Shown here piece by piece: positions 59,651 through 64,000 of a DNA stretch of 64,000 bases. Each line of letters begins with the position of its first letter. The first letter of the stretch is position 1. The stretch lies in assembly GCA_028023455.1 (NCBI GenBank), contig JAQFVV010006502.1:496001-560000 (forward strand), given 5' to 3'. Source of the stretch: Epiperipatus broadwayi (Eukaryota; Onychophora; Udeonychophora; Euonychophora; Peripatidae). The position numbers and the translations under genes were made by a program. A model generated the notes under the pieces. The model worked only from the letters and a program-made list of their open reading frames with translations, was not told the origin of the DNA and searched no databases.

Positions 59651-60415
59651 ACTTCTAAATTACTATTATTATTCTGTTTAGATATTTTAATGCATATGTT
59701 AAAATGAACATAGTAATTATCCCATTTTACTGAAAATGTTATTGATAGGTTTAAACTCATATGATTCACTTTTTAAAGACATCCTTTTCTATAGTATTTT
59801 CTCTCACCATATGACAAAACATGCAATTATCCACCTTATTAATATCAGCAGTCTTTGCTTACCTTAAATTCTTCTTAAATAAATACTTTAGTCAGTGTCA
59901 TTTTTTAATGTGATTGAATGTTCATGGTTTCTAACATAAGAGACAATTAGAAAAAATTAATTGATTCAATTTTAAATTGATAGTTTTTTAAACATTAAGA
60001 TCATTTCATACTTTAGATTTAACATTGTTGTTTTTATATCAAAATACATGGGGAAATTATTCTAGCAAAATAAGTAAAGAAATGTATTTAGCACTAAGGT
60101 ATCAGACAATGACCAATTGAAATTGACAGCCCAAAGATAAATCATTTTATATAGTAGTTATCAATATCAATAGCTTTTTTGTCAATAATCTGTCAAAAAA
60201 AAGCTATTGCTGGCTACTAGATCAAATGCTTTAGCTTGGTCATATCAATTTCAAATAATGGTTATTTAACAACATCATTGCTAAAATATGTTTCTCAAGT
60301 TATTTACACAGATAATTTTTCAACATTATTTTGTTTAAATACATATAATTATAGCAATGAATTAGACATTATTTTAATTTTAAACAAAAATATCTGATGT
60401 TGGGGTGCATACTCA
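59651..60415. other. AT-rich stretch, nothing assigned
   Basis: No gene or repeat recognised. Confidence 0.55.
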
Positions 60416-62150
<1,735 letters not shown>

Positions 62151-62342
62151 AATATACAAATCAATACATATATATATCAAAATACAGTACAATTTACATA
62201 CATTATATTATTTTAGAAGTACTTTCGACTAAACATTTTGTAGTCTTTATCAACTATATAACATTGAATAATCAAAACAAGACAATCTTTAACAATACCC
62301 ATAGTTCAATTCAGATTTCCCACAATTCTGTTATCTTAACAT

Positions 62343-62669
62343 ATGATGACTGGTGTACAATACATCAGTGAATCTAAGTGTACATTTGAGAAGACAATAA
62401 AAAAGCATATGCTTTTATATAATAGAATTCAAAAAGAAAAACAATCTGGAATAGATGCAAATAAACCTTCAACATCTGTTACATTCAATCATAATAAATC
62501 TTGTCAATATGGATTTAAATTTGATTATGAAAATATGAAAATTATTCAAATTGAACATTGTCATAATAAACATAAAATAAAAGAGGCTATGTTGATTTCA
62601 AGAAATCATCAAATGTTAATGAATTGCCATTCATCAAATGTTAAGATAATAGAATTGTGGGAAATATGA
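62343..62669 (+). pseudogene. GIY-YIG endonuclease fragment of a Penelope-like element
   Basis: An open frame of 108 codons: GVQYISESKCTFEKTIKKH corresponds to the HEYIGESRCTLEKRTKN motif of the 37.7-kb copy (the glycine of YIG is serine here), followed by FNHNKSCQYGFKFDYENMKI, KHKIKEAMLISRNHQ and the terminal NVKIIELWEI. The upstream cysteine region and the entire reverse transcriptase are missing, cut off by the left inverted arm. The last ~30 bp of the frame belong to the right arm. Confidence 0.82.
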
Positions 62670-62717
62670 ATTGAACTATGGGTATTGTTAAAGATTGTCT
62701 CATTTTGATATTCAATG

Positions 62718-62775
62718 TTATATAATTGATAAAGACTACAAAATGTATAGTCGAAAGTACTTCTAAAATAATATA
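62718..62775 (+). ncRNA. PLE-associated hammerhead-like motif (sense to endonuclease)
   Basis: Lies about 60 bp after the endonuclease stop. TTGATAA (C3 and G8 changed), stem II GACTA/TAGTC with a CAAAATGTA loop, GAAA, then AAGTACTT as a palindromic stem III and C. Position relative to the endonuclease is the same as in the 37.6-kb element. The mirror copy is at about 62208-62262 on the other strand. Confidence 0.5.
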
Positions 62776-62829
62776 ATTTATGTAAATTGTACTGTATTTT
62801 GATATATATATATATTGATTTGTATATTA

Positions 62830-63560
62830 CATATATTGTGAAATGAATACAGATATCAAACTTTATTTATTATATATATCTTAAGATAAGAGTGTATAAT
62901 AAAGTTCAAGGATGATGCAGATTGAATAATCAAGATTCAGTTTCAGACTAATGGTAAATAATTATTAAATACAAAAGGAAAGAACTGGTTACCTTAGGTT
63001 CACATACATTTGCTGTGACATGGACTTAAATATTAAGGATAAATTCATGGTGTGGGTGGGTAATTATTCATGGGATTTTACATCAAAATGCACTGTACCC
63101 TAAGACATAACAGTTTGCTACAATTAAAATATAAACATCTCAAGTTCAAGAACTTGGATAGGCTTTATATATGTGTTTGTATCCTTGTGTTTCAGTTCTA
63201 ATAAAATTGCTTTTTTGAAACTAAATGAATGGGGATGTCCTCTAATATGAGTCCATTAAAGGTGCAGCAAGATGTAATGTACTAAACATACATTGTAAAA
63301 ACATGCCTGCAACACATATATAAAATACACACATGTATATGTAAATTAAATGCACCTAAAACAGATAGCTTCTATCTGTATAACGAACAGAACCCAGTTC
63401 TTAAATAAGCATATTATTTATGCTGTAATTAAAGAACTAAAACTATATTATTAATCCAGTTTAATATTCTCAATCTGAATCTTTAATGAGTTTTAATAGG
63501 GGGGAGAAATTATATTTAATGGACTATTAATAATAATACTTTAATAAATATATGAATTTC
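62830..63560. other. AT-rich stretch, nothing assigned
   Basis: No element recognised before the next endonuclease fragment. The reverse transcriptase expected upstream of that fragment is not visible here. Confidence 0.5.
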
Positions 63561-63569
63561 CAAAAAACT

Positions 63570-64000
63570 TTATAAATAATAATATTAGAAGGATAGAAAA
63601 GAAGGTGAAAGATAAGTATAAAAAAGAGATAAGAATAAAAAGTAAAAAGCAAAACAGCTTATGTAGGTTTAAGAGCAGGAAATAATTATATAGTTAAAAA
63701 TTTAAATAAAGTTAAAAACAAAAATAAAAATTGTAATGAGGTATTAAAAATAAAAGTAGTTAATAAAAAAAGGAAAAGTATAATAGGAATATTAGAAAAT
63801 AAATATGAGTGTTTAAATAAAACAAAGTATAATAAAATTAATGGAGTTTATGAAATTAATTGTAAAGATTGTAGATTTAGAAATAAAGAGGTTATGAATT
63901 ATGTGGGAGAGACTAAGAATTCCATTTATAGGAGGTTGATACAACATAAATATGATAGAAATTCACCAATATATATTCACAAATTAGAGACAGGGCATGA
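63570..64000 (+). pseudogene. GIY-YIG endonuclease of another Penelope-like element, runs off the window
   Basis: From 63639 a frame is open for 120 codons to the window edge. It reads KTAYVGLRAGNNYIVKNLN, then NKINGVYEINCKDC (about 63833-63875), NYVGETKNSIYRRLIQHK (about 63897-63950) and YIHKLETGH at the edge. GVYEI-C-DC followed by YVGET-NSI-RRL-QH is a complete GIY-YIG signature (GVY plus YVG) with the catalytic-region arginine and the histidine present. One frameshift near 63637 separates it from an upstream lysine-rich segment in another frame (RRIEKKVKDKYKKEI). This lineage is quite different from the YIGES type of the other two copies. Confidence 0.8.

Larger units (their letters stand above)
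62151..62829. mobile_element. Penelope-like element fragment between inverted terminal repeats
   Basis: Arms of about 190 bp (62151-62340 and 62639-62829) are near-perfect reverse complements, each with a hammerhead-like motif, and enclose the endonuclease fragment. The layout duplicates that at 37576-38340 although the terminal-repeat sequences differ, so two distinct PLE lineages have undergone the same type of inverted rearrangement. Confidence 0.78.

Overview
This is a very AT-rich, gene-poor window (by eye about 25-30% G+C) of an animal nuclear genome. It has long low-complexity intergenic or intronic DNA, (TA)n and (CT)n microsatellites, tRNA-derived SINEs, RTE-type and other APE-type LINEs, a piggyBac relic and several Penelope-like elements (PLEs) with GIY-YIG endonucleases. 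That repertoire fits a metazoan, plausibly a lophotrochozoan such as a mollusc, but no gene here fixes the species and the assignment is inference. No intact protein-coding gene was recognised. Most open frames are chance frames in AT-rich DNA or lie inside repeats.

Layout. 1-3.9 kb: low-complexity DNA with one possible terminal-inverted-repeat element. 3.9-8.9 kb: a degenerate APE-type LINE on the plus strand, preceded by and interrupted by palindromic repeats that carry hammerhead-ribozyme-like cores. 9.0-9.7 kb: a 5'-truncated RTE LINE on the minus strand ending in a (TA)n tract. 11-18.7 kb: two tRNA-SINEs (one with a 19-bp target duplication), another hammerhead palindrome, three copies of a ~360-bp dispersed repeat, a ribozyme-bearing hairpin element at 16.6 kb and a simple palindrome at 18.5 kb. 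19.2-21.3 kb: a ~2-kb dispersed repeat whose diverged sister lies at 57.6-59.65 kb. 21.9-26 kb: an RTE relic and a decayed PLE with reverse transcriptase (YVDD) and GIY-YIG remnants. 28.0-29.2 kb: a large nested palindrome. 33-36.4 kb: a perfect 150-bp hairpin, then a minisatellite-bearing TIR element split by a 1.4-kb solo LTR. 37.6-38.3 kb: a PLE endonuclease fragment between inverted, ribozyme-bearing terminal repeats. 39.2-41.4 kb: a SINE and the second, uninterrupted copy of the minisatellite TIR element. 42.1-42.7 kb: the ~360-bp repeat in inverted orientation. 45.5-46.1 kb: a piggyBac relic. 46.4-48.5 kb: unusual GC- and CpG-rich islands with coding-like frames. 48.6-49.8 kb: a retrozyme-like array of 422-bp monomers with well-formed type I hammerhead ribozymes. 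50.46 kb: a candidate exon with good splice sites. 51.2-52.85 kb: a composite hammerhead palindrome enclosing an unassigned open frame. 62.1-64.0 kb: two further PLE endonuclease fragments.

The unifying theme is retroelements that use self-cleaving hammerhead RNA. At least four sequence families carry the arrangement CTGANGA - stem II - GAAA - short palindromic stem III - cleavage C - stem I. One is the 422-bp retrozyme-like family. Two belong to the PLE terminal repeats, where the ribozyme lies in sense orientation just 3' of the GIY-YIG endonuclease. The others sit in short palindromic elements. This matches the published association of hammerheads with PLE terminal repeats and with small non-autonomous retrozymes. 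The most likely interpretation is that the autonomous PLEs supply the machinery that mobilises the small ribozyme elements.
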